Source: Pleurostoma richardsiae (taxonomy: Eukaryota > Ascomycota > Sordariomycetes > Calosphaeriales > Pleurostomataceae). From it: 64,000 bases of DNA. Under the pieces are notes generated by a model. The model was not told the origin of the DNA, searched no databases, and saw nothing but the letters and a program-made list of their open reading frames with translations. Location of the stretch: NCBI GenBank assembly GCA_030052745.1, contig JANBVO010000003.1, positions 1,798,001-1,862,000 of the forward strand. The letters run 5' to 3'. Positions within the stretch are counted from its first letter, which is position 1, and the number at the start of each line of letters is the position of its first letter. Made by a program: the position numbers and the translations under genes. Shown here piece by piece: positions 46,360-59,159 of the stretch.

Positions 46360-46659
46360 ATGAAGCTCGCCGCCGCCGCCGCCATCCTCGGCTTCGCCGC
46401 CTCGCTGGTCTCCGCCGGCGTGGTCATCACCCCCGTCTTCTCCGACCAGGTCGTGGCCAAGGCCGCCGACGACTGCTTCTTCGGCGTGACGACGCCCGCC
46501 GGCTGCGCGTGAGTTGCCCTATCTTTGTTGTTCTCCTTCATCTTTCATGCGCTTCCTTTTCTTCTCGCTTTGTGCCTGTGGTTTACTGCTCCTTCGAGGG
46601 AATACTTGCTGACCATGGGAAATGGGTATAGGCCGCTGCGCAAGGGGACTGCACCGTAG
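46360..46659 (+). CDS. Small secreted protein, 58 residues
   Basis: Two exons, 46360-46508 and 46632-46659, with an intron 46509-46631 (GTGAGT, branch GCTGACC, GTATAG). The first 19 residues (MKLAAAAAILGFAASLVSA) form a clear signal peptide. The mature part is about 39 residues with two Cys (DDCFFGVTTPAGCAPLRKG). No family is recognised. The clean splice sites, in-frame join and long pyrimidine-rich leader support a real gene. It could be a secreted peptide or small effector-like protein; no function can be given. Confidence 0.65.
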
Positions 46660-47511
46660 ACTGGCTGTTGGGACTTCAAACGGATCGATTGAACTGGGTA
46701 TTAGGGAGCGGGGCTTCCTCGCTGCTGTTTCTGCTGCTGCTACTCTATCTCATTCTCTTGTCGGTTGAGGATATTAATGAACGGGCTGCCAGAGGTGAGG
46801 GGGGTTCGCGATGTGGCACGTCGCGCATGTCCAAGGTGGAGGACGTTGATTCCCTTGCAGCTCGCAAGGTCTGGCGCCAGGGAAGATAACAGCAGCGGAA
46901 CAATCGGGGGGATGACGAAGGACACGACGCTGAGGCTTAGCAAGCGGTATTTTTTTTTGGAGATTTAAACTTCTTAGACAATATTTGAGATTCCCGCCAA
47001 GATCGAGCGAGAACATCGTGTATCCTTTCATATGTGCTGCGGAACAAAGAGCCGATCCGGACGGCACGCCCGACTGGGAATGGAGGTCCCTTATAAGATC
47101 TCGGTTCTAAAGAGCCTCTGAGTTTGGCGATGCCAGAGGTCCAGAACGGAGCCGATCCCTTGTATCTTCGTCGTCAGGACTCTAGAGCGTTCGATATGAA
47201 GACCGAACTTCGTATGGATGACCGTCTCCCCTCAACTTAAGCGTTGAGGCTCTGGACTTATCGAGGACCCTTCAATGTCGGTTGAGACTCGGTAACCTAT
47301 TTCCCAAATCATGAAGGGGCCATGGAATGAATGATATAGCAGCTACTGCACCACGATGGTTGTCTCAAAGTAACTTACGTTTATGTGTTTAAAATGCATT
47401 ATTCTTGCTATGTGGGTTTCTTTCTATGCATTTCAATATGCACCCAGTCATGAGGCTCAAACCCATATCCAAATCCGTAAGCTCCTAAAAAACAGATAGA
47501 GATGGAACCGT
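46660..47511. other. Convergent intergenic spacer
   Basis: 3' ends of the small secreted protein gene (plus) and the aspartic protease gene (minus). No feature is recognised. Confidence 0.5.
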
Positions 47512-48948
47512 CTATAGTGTGTTCATCAACATGGCCAACCCGGCCACCGCCGCGACCCCGAACCCGACCGATCCCGCCGTCCTCCCCCCCGCATTCTTCG
47601 ACCCAGAGTCCTCCGACGACGAGGAGGAGCTCGACCCGCTGCCGCACCCGCCCGTGAAGCTGGACGCCCCGCTGCTCCCGGTGGGTATGGCCTGCTCGTC
47701 CTGGCCGCAGTTCTCGTACTGCGCCATCAGGATCTCGCTGTTGGTCTGGTCGAAGACCACGTACGCGCTGCGCAGGAAGGTGTCGCCCAGCAGCGCCGTG
47801 ATGCCCGTCGACGAGTCGGCCGCCTGCGTGCCCAGCACGCACTGCGTGTCGCTCGCCTGCCAGATGAAGTCGCCGATGGGCACGCTGATGGTCGCGTCCC
47901 CGAAGGCAAAGTTGACAGTGCCGTCGTTGGACCGCGCCACGTCACAGGGCACGAAGTACAGCCCCGACGAGCTGTCGAGCTGCGCCTGGAAGTCGCTGAC
48001 CATGGCGTCGACGACCGTGGAGGGCAGGACGCTCAGGCTGGAGCCGGTGTCGAGCACGACGGGTGTGTCGCTGCCGTTGTAGGTGTGCGAGCCCAGGGAG
48101 CTCGAGTTGAGCGAGATGGAGTCCATCTGCACCCAGTACCGGACGACGGAGTCGCCGTCCTGCGGGGACAGGATGGAGTTGGAGACCAGCTTGCCCGAGA
48201 ACTTCTTGGTGTCGACGCCGCCGAAGATGACGACGCCGCCGTTGTCGGCGTCGACGCTGCCCAGGGCGACGGAGAAGGCCTTGGTGTTGGTCTGCTTCTG
48301 GTTGAAGAGGGCGTCCACGAAGTTGGGGTAGTTGGTGTTGCTGCCCTCGCCGAAGCCCAGGCCCAGGATGCCCTCGTTGAGCCCCTGGGACGCCGTCGCG
48401 ATGCCGAACTGCACGTCGGTGAGGTTGATGGAGCTGTCCGGCAGCGAGATGTCGTCGGTGACGTATTGGATCTCCACGGCCCCAGAGCCATACTGGATGG
48501 TGTTGCTCTCGGTGGACTCCTCGGCGGTCGACGAAGAGCTCGCGGTGTAGGTGCCGTCTGCCTCACACTCCTGCACCTGCTCCTCCTCGAGCCCTTGGCT
48601 GTTGCAGACGGGGTCTACCCAGAGCTCGTTGCTACCGGTGTCTATGGCGACTTTTACATCCTGCCCCGGCGTGCCAAAGCTCACTATGATATTGTTAGTT
48701 GACTGGTGCTCTTTAGAGGTACTGGGCGAAATGCCCTTGTTTCACTTACTCTCAATGAGGTAGCTCGTGGCTGAGATATTGAAGAGAGACACTTCACCGT
48801 CCCGTTTTACCAGCGGAACCGTCCTCGTGTGCCGGGTGATCGGAAACGACACAAATCCGCGATTCTCGTGCGCATTGTGAGGGAGGACTGCAGCGGAAGC
48901 GCATGCTGCCAGCGCAAAGGGCAGCAGTAACCGCGACGCCATGGTCAT
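47512..48948 (-). CDS. Secreted aspartic protease, GPI-anchored yapsin/candidapepsin type
   Basis: Two exons, 48750-48948 and 47512-48683, with an intron 48684-48749; 456 residues. A pepsin-fold endopeptidase that enters the secretory pathway. The signal peptide is residues 1-20 (MTMASRLLLPFALAACASA); a Kex2-type site LVKR near residue 50 would remove the propeptide. Both catalytic motifs are present: AIDTGSNELWVD (first Asp) and VVLDTGSSLSVLP (second Asp). The C-terminal part is Ser/Gly-rich and ends in a hydrophobic tail (FGVAAVAGLAMLMNTL), indicating a GPI anchor. The start at 48948 (MTMAS) could be 48942 instead. It probably processes wall or surface proteins. Confidence 0.93.
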
Positions 48949-50525
48949 GTTTGCTGCACCGTGCTTGGATGCTTCTGATGCTGTGTAAAACCGATACCGG
49001 GTAAAAATGAAGGCTGGTGATCTCCCAACTCCTCAACGCGCGTCCCTCTTGACAAATGGTGATGAATGCGAAAAACTTAATGAAATCAAGACGTGGCAGA
49101 GGCAAAATGGGTTCCCTCTCGAAAATGTAAATTAACTTGTAAGCTGCGAAGGAGACAAAGAGAGGAATACAATAAGAGAGACGAGACCGGACAAAGAGAG
49201 GAGCGCTCGCAGTTTCAGGACTGTCAAGGATAATATGTGAACCAAACCCGGCCGGCGGTTACGTACGCCTCTGCTTCAGAGTGACAGATCCGGAGTAAAG
49301 TACACACACAGCCCGTTCGGGTTTTGCTGTGTGTGCTGCGGCAGCTGCAGGGCGGCGACACTGTAAGCCAACCAGGTCGAAGGCGGGTGACATGCGGCGC
49401 AAGCTGACGGAAGAGCGAGCGAGGAAGCGAGGGGATCCGGCGCAGGTGTTGCGTGGCGCTGAGGGAGTGAGGCGAAGCACTTTGGTTTTTTGAGGTTCAC
49501 TGACCTCGCAGCTGACACACTTGAGACTTTAGAGGAATCGGGAATATCGGATATCGGACGGGGGTTTTTGGATACCGCACCCGCCTCTGGGGCCCGATGA
49601 GGTCATCACGTTGTTGCGACGGGTTTCGGCTCATCTGCCCAGCTTACGAATGACTCTTGTCCAAAACAGACCGTGACAATAGATACCAGAGAAGCGAGCA
49701 ATCGAAGCAGCTGCAAGGACTCGGAGCCGAGTACTCTGTATTGGCGGGAAGAGACTCTTCGGAGTCCGGAATCGCTGCTGCTCTATTTCGAGACACTGCG
49801 ATTCCTGTTTGGTCAGACTGCCGTGCCGTGCTTACTGTGCTGTTGGCGTGGCGGTTCGTCCGTCCCCAGCCTCGGTTCCTTGCAGGTTGCCGCAGATCTG
49901 CCCTTGTATTATTGGCCTGCCAGTACGGCATATACGTAAGTCGGTATCTCATTTCATACTGCCATCAACGATGACTGTGTATATGGGGAATCGCCTCCCA
50001 TTCATCTCATGGTGAGCGGACTGTTTTGGGGCGCGGACAGTCCAAGCGGTTTATTTAAGCTTTCTGCCAAGCTTTCGCTGCTTTGCGACCGGACGAGGGC
50101 GCCCCGGGCTCTCTCCACAGCAGGGTCCGAAAGGCACGCCGTAGCCGGGATTTCGACTCTTAAGAGACACCAAGGCCTTTACAGCATGACATTCCGCCGT
50201 TTCACTTCGAAAAATGCCTGTGTTACCTAAAAGCGTAGGTTGGGAGTATAGGGGAACATCTGGACAGGGAGAGCCTCGATTACACGAGTCTACTGTAAAA
50301 GCTGAGGATAACGATTGATTGAACCTCCACAAGAGGCAAATTAACCAGCTGTTCCTATTCTCAGCAGACGGCGAGCATTTCGAGGACTCAAATAACAAAA
50401 CGCCGAGTATGCAGCCATATCCCCCCAATGATGCAGGGTACCGTATCATACAGTCCATGTTCGTAAGTTTCAAAGAGCCCCAGTTGCCGCACGGAAAGCA
50501 CATTTCCAACTCTTGCCCCGACTCC
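48949..50525. other. Intergenic spacer
   Basis: Upstream of the aspartic protease (minus) and downstream of the PQ-loop gene (minus). Short open frames only, none recognisable. Confidence 0.5.
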
Positions 50526-51952
50526 TCAAGCGGTCGCGCCGTTCGTGCCGTTCGCCCCATTTGCCCCGTGAGCTGCCGGCTTGGGCTCCTTCTTGGGCGC
50601 GTACAGCCGGAACTGGACGAAGATGATGCAGTCCTCGACCATCGTGCCCAGGGAGCCCAAGAGCCACGGCAGCGTCTTGAGGAGGTAGGCGCCGTCCTGC
50701 GAGTAGGCGAAGAGACTGGCACCGTACGTGAGGTTGCCGGTAAGGGACAGTAGGAAGAAGAGCAGGGCGAGACCTGAAAAACCATTAGCTGCGGCAAACC
50801 CAGATCAGCCGGCATGGCAGCTTACCCTCGCACGACTTCTCGCGCCAATTCTTGATTATCTGCGGGATGCGTGCACTGATGCGTCGTATGTCAGCCTGGT
50901 ATTCACACCTGCCATCACTCCACCACTGGAGAAGGCAATCAAGGAGGGTAGAACCTACCACAGGTAGCACACCGCACTGGCATAGCCCAGCGCCAGCCCA
51001 ATGCCCGCGACGACCTTGCTCTGCCCGTGCGTCCCCTCCTCCGGGTCCGGCACGTCAGGCGCCGCGCCGTCGCGGTCCCACGCGCCCATCTTGTAGCTGA
51101 CGAACCAGCCCGCCGTGCCCACGGCGTATACGGCCAGCAGGCTCAGCGCGTTGTGCAGCCAGGGGCTCGGGTCCGGGGTCTCGTCCTCGCCGGTGATGAT
51201 GCGCGTGATGGGGTCGAGCGCGCTGGAGCTCCTCCGCCGGCGGCTGCCGCCGCGGCGCATGGAGGGGCGGCGATGGCTGCCGGGCAGGCCGCCGACAGAG
51301 CTGCCGCTGCGCTGGCGGGCGAGCAAGGGCTCGTCCTCGTCGCTGCTGGTCGCGGCGGCGGAGGAGCGCCGGTGGTGGTGGCGGGCGGCTCGACGGGCGT
51401 TGAGGGTGTTGTAGTAGATGCACTGGGCGATGAGGACGATATCGGCTATGCAGAAGTAGACGGCGAGGGCGATTGCCGTCGGGGCGAGCTCGGTCACGAG
51501 GGCACCTGTAGGGGAGAAGGAGCAGGGTCAGCTTTTATGACACGCTGTGACAAGCTACTCGGCTGCTTGGGCACATGGCACAGGCTCTCGAGAGCTGCCC
51601 GATATGGGTTCTGAGAAGAGCAAATCCTTGCGTGCTGCGTTGAATACAAAGGCAATTGAAATGGGCTACCGACCAGACAGATTGGCGACGTCACCGACAA
51701 GCCAGACGAAGAGGAAGGCCATTGACAGGCCTTCAGCGCTTTGATTTTTGTAGTTGGCGATGAGCTGCGGGAGCTGTGTTGCACGTAGCATTAGCTGAAG
51801 CTGCAGAGACGGTAGGCGAGAGGGCCAGCATTGGGTCATACCAGAAGGCATATCCAAGCAGTCAAGCTGATGCTGCCGAAGACGCCAGACAATGCCTCCC
51901 CTACGGTAGGCGCCTCCAGTGCCGCTATTGAGGAAGGCCAGAAGGCAGCCAT
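50526..51952 (-). CDS. PQ-loop vacuolar cationic amino acid transporter (Ypq1-3 / PQLC2 family)
   Basis: Five exons: 51842-51952, 51674-51773, 50959-51505, 50826-50875 and 50526-50773; 351 residues. The family has seven membrane spans and exports basic amino acids across the vacuolar/lysosomal membrane. The two PQ-loop motifs are both rebuilt by splicing: LLLPQLIANYKNQSAEGLS in the first half and ARIPQIIKNWREKSCEGLA in the second, each with the essential Pro-Gln. Between them lies a long hydrophilic loop with a His/Arg/Ser-rich stretch and SSDEDEPLL, an acidic dileucine-type sorting signal. Start ATG at 51952 (MAAFWPSSIA) is the first in frame. The C-terminus is Gly/Ala/Asn-rich. The family is certain; the paralogue is not. 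Confidence 0.92.
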
Positions 51953-53068
51953 GATGGTGAATTTCGAGGATTCGAGAGCGAAGATTCGCTGACAGAAATC
52001 ACCAGGGAGGGCGGAGATAGGAAGAAGAGTTGAACTTCATATATCGCGGGTTCAGCCTCGTGGTCGAGGATGGTCAGGTGGGCTGAGTCTGCATCTGCTC
52101 ACAAAGTGGAAGAACAGGTAGCTGGTGTTGGCAGCCGCAGCATCGATAGAGTCAGCAGGTTTGCAGCCATGATCCCATTATTAGCTTGCTCTAACCTGCC
52201 TTTCCTCCGTCTTGGGTTTTCTTATCGCGCCGTGACAGAGATAAGACAAGCGGCAAAGGTGTGGGACGAGATTACGGAAGGGGATTAGCCAGCCGATTCG
52301 CTGGCCACTCACGCTGCTGAAGATTCGAGATTCGTCCCCCGTATCTGCCTCTATCTGGCTCGACGCCGCCGGGGCTCGTGACGCAGAAGCTCCATCTCCG
52401 CGCGAACTGCGGCAACTCCGATCCTGTGACGTCTTTCCCGAGAGGCGTAGCTCATGCGTGCGTGCGGATGCGAGATGCGCTCTCCGATGAACCAACCCTT
52501 TCAGTTATGCGGGGCTCGAGATGCAAGGGCATATGTCCCTGCAGACAGAGGTGCAGAGCCAGGCAGCGCTCTCTCTGCCTTTTCTACATTTAATCCGCCT
52601 ACGACAGGGAATTGCACGGCCATGATGGACCAACTGATGAGTCGTTTCAATTGATGCGTGACTCTGCTTTCTGCGGGCGGTGACTCGGTCAGCTCGTCAA
52701 GAGGGTTCTACACGTGGGGCACCGGAACAGGCTCCATTCGCTAGCAGCGCATCGTACGCAGCCAGCCGCCTACCTATCGTTCCCCCGAGCAACACCAATA
52801 AATGCTCTCCCGTGGCGCTCCTGAGTGGTCAGCCTTATCCAGCTCCGATAACAATAGTGGGCGCCTCTGTGCCAGCCCACAAGACACCCTGCCAGACAAC
52901 GCAGCTCCGTCTCTCGGCCCCTTTTAAGAGAGACTCGCGCCGGGGCTCTCCTGTCTTGGTTCCTGGCTCCTGTGTAGGAGCAATTAGCATTCATCCCGTT
53001 ATCAATTTTACTGTTGTTGTGCCTGTATTTCGTTAAGCACCTGCACCAGTGATATCTGCCGCTACAGG
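51953..53068. other. Divergent intergenic spacer
   Basis: Shared 5' region of the PQ-loop gene (minus) and the S1/P1 nuclease gene (plus), about 1.1 kb. No coding signal; pyrimidine-rich patches near 52540 and 52900. Confidence 0.5.
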
Positions 53069-54150
53069 ATGAAGCTGTCCAGCTCCGTCGCTTGGGGCCT
53101 GGCTGCCCTGCCCGCCGCCAGGGCCTGGGGAGGTGAGAACCTTCTATGATCCGCTAAGCACAGAGCGAGAAGACAACAGCAGCTGACGGATGGCTCTCTC
53201 AAGGCTTTGGCCACATCACAGTCGCCTACATCGCCAGCAACTTCGTGTCCGACCCGACCGCCGCCTACTTCCAGACCCTCCTGCGCAACGACACCTCCGA
53301 CTACCTCGCCAACGTGGCCACCTGGGCCGACTCAGTTCGCTACACGCGTTGGGGCCGCTACACCGGCGTCTTCCACTTCATCGACGCCAAGGACGACCCG
53401 CCGCACTCCTGCGGCGTCGACCTCGCCCGCGACTGCAAGGCCGAGGGCTGCGTCGTCAGCGCCATCCACAACTACACCTCGCAGCTGCTCCCCGAGGCAT
53501 CCGGCGAGGGTGGCGGCGGCGGCTTCGCCCTGCCGGAGTGGCAGCGCGCCCAGGCCGCCAAGTTCGTGATCCACTTCGTCGGCGACATCCACCAGCCGCT
53601 GCACGACGAGGACGTCGCGCGCGGCGGCAACGGCATCCACGCGCTGTGGGGCGGCGTCGAGCTCAACCTGCACCACATCTGGGACACGCGGATCCCCGAG
53701 CGCGCCGCGGGCGGCGTGCCGCGCAGGAAGCCGTTCGAGGCGGCCAGGCGGTGGGCGGACGAGCTGACGGCGGAGATCCGCACGGGGGGGTTCCGCGCGC
53801 AGAGCGAGGCGTGGCTGGACGGGATAGACCTCGCGGACCCGACGGCCACGGCGCTGGCGTGGGCGAGGGAGGGGAACGCGTATGTTTGCTCGACGGGTAA
53901 GTCTCCCGGCGACGGAGGAGGTGGAAGACGTAGGGGTGGAGTCGAAGGCCGGAGCTGACAGCAGTCTACAGTGCTTCCCGAAGGGCCGAAAGCAATCGTG
54001 GGCCAGGAGCTCGGCGGTGATTACTACCAGAAGGCGGCGCCAGTGGTTGAGGTGCAGATTGCTCGCGCCGGATACCGGCTCGCGGCGTGGCTGGACCTGA
54101 TCGCCGCGAACATCACGAGCGGCGCTGTCCAGAGTCCAGACGAACTATAG
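53069..54150 (+). CDS. Secreted S1/P1 nuclease
   Basis: Three exons: 53069-53132, 53204-53896 and 53972-54150; 311 residues. A zinc-dependent, single-strand-specific nuclease with 3'-nucleotidase activity, secreted. The signal peptide is residues 1-19 (ending LPAARA), leaving Trp as the N-terminal zinc ligand (WGGFGH). The other ligand motifs are present in order: ATWADSVR, FHFIDA, HFVGDIHQPLH and NLHHIWDT, so all three zinc sites look complete. Gly-rich insertion GEGGGGGF at about 148-155. The start is fixed by the signal peptide. Intron joins restore W-G-G-F and STVLPEG. Confidence 0.93.
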
Positions 54151-57100
54151 AGCACTCTCCTTGCTTCTGTATTCTACAGCAGAAGAAAGGGGCGATATGG
54201 ACCATCTGCATTTCGTCTGATGGTGCTGTGACATGGGATATACGAACGGGATATGGCGCTTTAGGACAGGCAAGGCGCATGGGATGACATTCTCCGGAAC
54301 TCGGCAGCACTAGTGAAGAAATGAATACAAGAGTGGAGCCGACGTTTGAAGCTTCTACGAGCTTGTCGGGGGGTGAATCACCACCCTTCGGCACCGAGAT
54401 ATGATGGTGCTCTGTGTTCCGGCAAACACAGGCTTGCGTCTCCCGCGGACCATGTTCTACATTGGTTTCCAGGGGTGGAAAGGGGGATCCTTCGTAGGGA
54501 GCCTAGGATCTCTCAGGAGTGGACTAGGAACCAGGACCAGAACGTCCTAGAGCTGCCGACTTCCGAGAGCGGGACGCTCCTGAGAAGATGTGGACTCAAG
54601 CGAGGAGGTTGAGAGCGGGCGAGACGCACCGCCCCCGGACATGGGACGGTGGCCGCTGGTTTCAACCAAATTGCTTCCCTCCCGCGTGCGCTGTATCATT
54701 TGCGGGAATTGCGGCTGCTGAATCGCGATTCTGTTTCTGCTGGGGCACGTGATACGGCACTCTGTGGTCGGCAGGGGTGCTTTTCGAGGCCGTCTCACCA
54801 TCGCGGACCTGGCACAGGCCTCGGTCTCAGCCCCTCTCTGGCAAAGAGCTTAAGCTGGGTTAAGCATATGTGATGGGAATACGGCGGATTTGCAATCCAA
54901 GATGGTTGCCATGGCCGCAGCCAGAAACCTGTACCTTTGGCTTGGATTACCGCCAGTTGTAGATCTTCGTGGGATGAGGTGTGGTGTCGTGCTTAATGGT
55001 CGGGCATTTGCATCGCAGGCGCAGTGCAAATCATAGGGCGATCACAGATGCGTCCTGCCCTGCCGCGCGTTATCGATCCACGATTGCAAATCCAGAACGG
55101 GATTTTTTCGCATCTTGAGGTACGCATAATATCCTAAGCGAAGCCACCTTTCGAAGATATGCCACTGGATCTAGGATGGCAACCTCGGATGAAGTCATAG
55201 GGTCCCTGGTCGACCCCCCTGCTTCAAGATGAAATAAGCTTGTCCGATGGTCTTACACTCGCGAGTCCAGACAGAGATCCAGGCCCCCAAGTGCGGCTGT
55301 CGTCCGAAGCGCCACGTAACGTGTGTAATCATTCTCAGTCTCAACTCGCCACAGGTGGGAGCGTTTGTCGCATCTTGTGCTCTACCTTGGAGTCGCGATA
55401 TCGACAGGGTCATTGTTTCTCAAGAAACAGGCAAACGCATATCCGGGCTATCAGTGGAGCGTCTGGTGATGGACGTTGGGAGCAACAGCTTCTCTTGCTA
55501 CAGCCAAGAATCTCAGCACCGTTTGGACCGGCAGATCGAGGTGGAATCTTCCTTTTTCTTTCTCTCCGCCGAAGTTCAAGCGGCTTGGAGATCCTTCCCG
55601 AATGGGATGGGTACTATGTACAGTACATAGTACGCAGTACCCACCACCCTACTACTCTAAAGGGGAGCGGGAATTGCAGAAGTGCAGGGGTAGCATAGCC
55701 GACAGACAAGGAAGGCGTCACCGACTGGTATCGCTCCTGCCTCGTTGTTCTCTTGGCAACGCATCGCATCGTCATGGGCAAATTGCTCCGTCAACGCAAC
55801 TTCTTGTAAAGTAGAGCATGGGATTTCTCAGCAGCGACTGTACCTACGCAGATGTACCCACAATTGCCAGTCGGCCAGTCCAGCTTCCCCAGGCATCCCA
55901 GGGCAGCCCAGGGCAGCTTTAGCTCAGGGCCCGCCAAACATGCTTCTTTTCTCCTGCAATCTCCTCCCTGACAAGCCGAACCCATCGCATCCATCTCAGC
56001 GGCGCCGAACATCCGACGAAGAGTCAGCCTCAGACTCCGCCACGGTACGCACTGCAGTACAGTAAAGTTATTCGAGATCTGCCCTGCCCTGCTCACCTGC
56101 CAGCCGTTCTGCTCGGCCGAGCCCCCGGGCTGAGGACAGATCTTCGCAGGGCCTGCGAGAATCCCAAGTACCGTCCAGGAAGGGAGAGGTAGCTTCTCGT
56201 AGCGCGCTGGACGATGTTTCCTCGCTTAACAGCTCTCTCCGTGGCTTTGTCATGAATGCCGAAAGGATCGACATGTGGGCATGTTGGAAGTACAGTAAGG
56301 AAGAACGCCCGACGGCCATACAGAAGTGCTGCCGCCATCGAGTGTCGCCGCGGGCCCTTGCAACCAGCGACGAGCCACAAGCACAACCAGCCCTCGGGTC
56401 TCGACTGCGGTCGGACACAACCGCTTGCACTAGTGCGTTTAAGGCCTTAGCGGGCGGGAGCTTCCTTGTCCGCTTAAATTTCCAGGCTCGTTTCGCCTCA
56501 TCCTCGCCCGGGGTCCGCCAGCTCGAAACCCCATTTGCCTGATCTCCCAAGCCGTCGACGCCCTCCATTGGCCAGACGGCAGGGCGCGCAGGGATAAGGT
56601 TAAAGTTGACAGGGGCCGCTTCCACTTCTGCAACATTTGAAGCCGCATCAACGTCAAGGGAAGCAAACAGGGGGAGTCCAGGGAAATAAGCACTCGGCGT
56701 TCGACACCGCTCGTCCCGCGCTTCGTGCCTGCTCGCGTCCGTCAGCCTGAGACCGCGCTCGCCCCGTCAGTCAACCGCTCACGTCGCTCGACCACTTGAG
56801 ATGGCAGACGGGAGACGAGATGGCTGCTGTTGCGAAGACCCCCTGCCTGTCGCATACAAGCAGGTACTTGGGACCATGACAGCTGCGCCGTCAAAGATCG
56901 TCTTAACACGCCCATCATTTGGATGGCGTTAACCTGGGAAATCTCCGCCTCTCGTATGCGGATCCGTACACTCAAGTCTTCGTCCTGCCCTGGCTGTCGC
57001 ATCAGCTCCTCCAGAGGCGCTGGCAGCCTGCAAGTGAGACCCTTGGATCCTGTGGCTCCTCTTCTCGTATATTCGCTGCCGACTAGCAGACAAGACCCAT

Positions 57101-57721
57101 GTAGAGAGGGCGCTGCCCTTGCATGGCCTCTCATAGCGGCCCCAGAGTTCGGGCCCGCTGTAACCCTGCCTTGGCGCTTTTCAGCGATGAACCCCCGGCG
57201 GCCCCTTGTAGCTCCTTGCGCTAAGTTATCATCCATCGCGTTTGGGGACCGTGGATACAGATTCCTCCTCAAGCCTCCTCCACTCCTTGGCATCGCGACG
57301 GCCACGATGCAGGCCCAGCCTAGTCGCCAAAAGCTTGGCGATGGGGGTTCGAAACGACTCGAGCTTCTGGATATAAAGATTAGTGTCTTGGCCGTCCTAT
57401 TTCACCTTCTCCTCTCCCTCCCCCATCTTCTTCTCTGCCGAGCTTCTCTTTCCATTCCTTTTCGTCCATTCCGTTCAATACCGCTGGTTGCGTGTCTCAT
57501 TCATTCGTTCCTTGCTTCAGCAGTTGTACATACCAACTTTCTTCGAACCAGCTGTCCGCGGACCATTCCTTTCGTCCCCTTCGCCTACCGGTCTGGAACC
57601 ATTTTGAATTACGCTTAACGACTCTTCGCTTTCCGAGAGGGATTCTTTGAGAGCATATCTGTGTCCACTGCTTCCGATCACATTCAGGGTTCAACGAATT
57701 GAGATTAGCAAAATCGGCAAG
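54151..57721. other. Long intergenic spacer, no gene recognised
   Basis: About 3.6 kb. All open frames are short and unrecognisable. Dense Arg/Ala-type frames at 56000-57300 reflect base composition, not coding. From about 57380 the plus strand is pyrimidine-rich, the likely leader of the surface protein gene. Confidence 0.5.
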
Positions 57722-59159
57722 ATGATGATGAAGACTGCATTGGTGGCCCTCATGGGTCTGGCGGCTTTGACCGAGGCCTCGACCATTCACCGCCCGGGTC
57801 TCGTCGCGAGACAGAACAGGAACAAGGGGAACCAGGGCAACAACAACAACAACAACAACAATGGGAACAACGCTGCTGCATCGTCGGGGACCAACAACAA
57901 TGCCGCTTCGGAAACTTGCTTGGCTGCCAACGCTTTGCAGACTGGTTCCCAGTCCACTGGCCAAGTGAACGGTGTAGCTGCTGATGGCCAGGCCAACTCC
58001 GCCACGTGAGCTTTCACCACGACTCTTACTTTGCTCGAAAGCCGCTAACGTTTTCTCAGTGATGATGCCAACTTCATCAACTTTTGCTCTGGTGAGACCC
58101 TGACCAATGGTCTTCAGAACACCGCCGGGTCTTGCAACGGTATTCGTACGTCTTACGTAGCATCCTTCCTCGCTTCCGTCCAGACTAACGAGAGTTGCAG
58201 CTATGGGCAAGATCCCGGCCAAGACGAAGATGGTGTCCTCTGTCATTCTCAACCCCTCGAACGGTGACGACCTCGACGCCAACACCGACTTCACTGTCCA
58301 AGTGAACATTGCGAATATGCAGCTCGGCTCTTTCACCAACGCCACCAGCACCTACTACTCCGCCCCTCAGGACCTGGCTTCCGACGGTACCATCATCGGA
58401 CACACCCACGTGACGATCCAGGACACCGGCAATACGCTTAATCCTCAGACTCCTCTGGATGCTTCTCAATTTGTTTTCTTCAAGGGTATCAATGACGACG
58501 GTAATGGACAAGGCCTCCTTACGGCGGACGTCACGGGCGGCCTTCCTGCCGGCAACTATCGCGTGTGCACCATGTCTGGCGCGTCGAACCATCAGCCTGT
58601 GCTGATGCCCGTCGCCCAGCGTGGTGCCCAGGACGACTGCAAGTACTTCACCGTCGCCGCCAGCGGAAACAACAACAACAACAACAACGCTGCTACTGGC
58701 AATACCGGAAACACTGGAAACACCGGCAATACCGGCAATACCGGAAACACCGGCAACAACGGTGCTACTGGCAACAATGCCAATACAGGTAATGGTGCGG
58801 CAAAGAGTTCCGCAGCAGCAACAGCAACGAAGGGTAACACAGGCTCCAAGGCAACCGCAACGGCAAAGGCAGCCGCAACTAGCGCCGCCTCATCCGCGAG
58901 TAGCGGCGGCAACAAGGCTACGGCCTCGGGCGCCATCGGTGGCATCGCCGCCCCCGCCGTCGAAAACTCGGGCAACAGCGCGCGACCCTTCTCGGTCAAC
59001 GGAGACACGTTCGTTAACGAGTCCGCAGCCGTCCAGCGGGCCTGCGCCATTCAGAACAACGCATGTGCCGACGCCGTCAACTCCGGCCAAGTCAAGGGCA
59101 GCACCGTCAGTGACTGCAACGCGCAGGAGCAGACGTGTAACGCGGCCGGAGCGAACTGA
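57722..59159 (+). CDS. Secreted/surface protein with Asn/Gly/Thr repeats
   Basis: Three exons: 57722-58005, 58060-58145 and 58201-59159; 442 residues. Signal peptide MMMKTALVALMGLAALTEA, then a dibasic-less LVAR site and an Asn-rich stretch encoded by AAC repeats. The central domain has NFCSGETLTNG, SCNGIPMGKIPAK, VSSVILNPSNGDDLDAN, HTHVTIQDTG and FVFFKGINDDGNGQG. This belongs to a fungal secreted family often annotated, wrongly, as ribosomal protein S17. Next come repeats of Gly-Asn-Thr (58685-58800) and an Ala/Ser/Thr linker, and a C-terminal domain with six Cys-spaced residues (CAIQNNACADAV...CNAQEQTCN). No GPI tail is seen. Probably a wall or extracellular protein; its function is unknown. 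Confidence 0.85.
58679..58800 (+). repeat. In-gene tandem repeat encoding Gly-Asn-Thr units
   Basis: Nine-nucleotide units of the GGC/A-AAY-ACY type (Gly-Asn-Thr), preceded by an AAC microsatellite at 58667-58689. It lies inside exon 3 of the surface protein gene and stays in frame. Such tracts often vary in copy number between strains. Confidence 0.8.
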
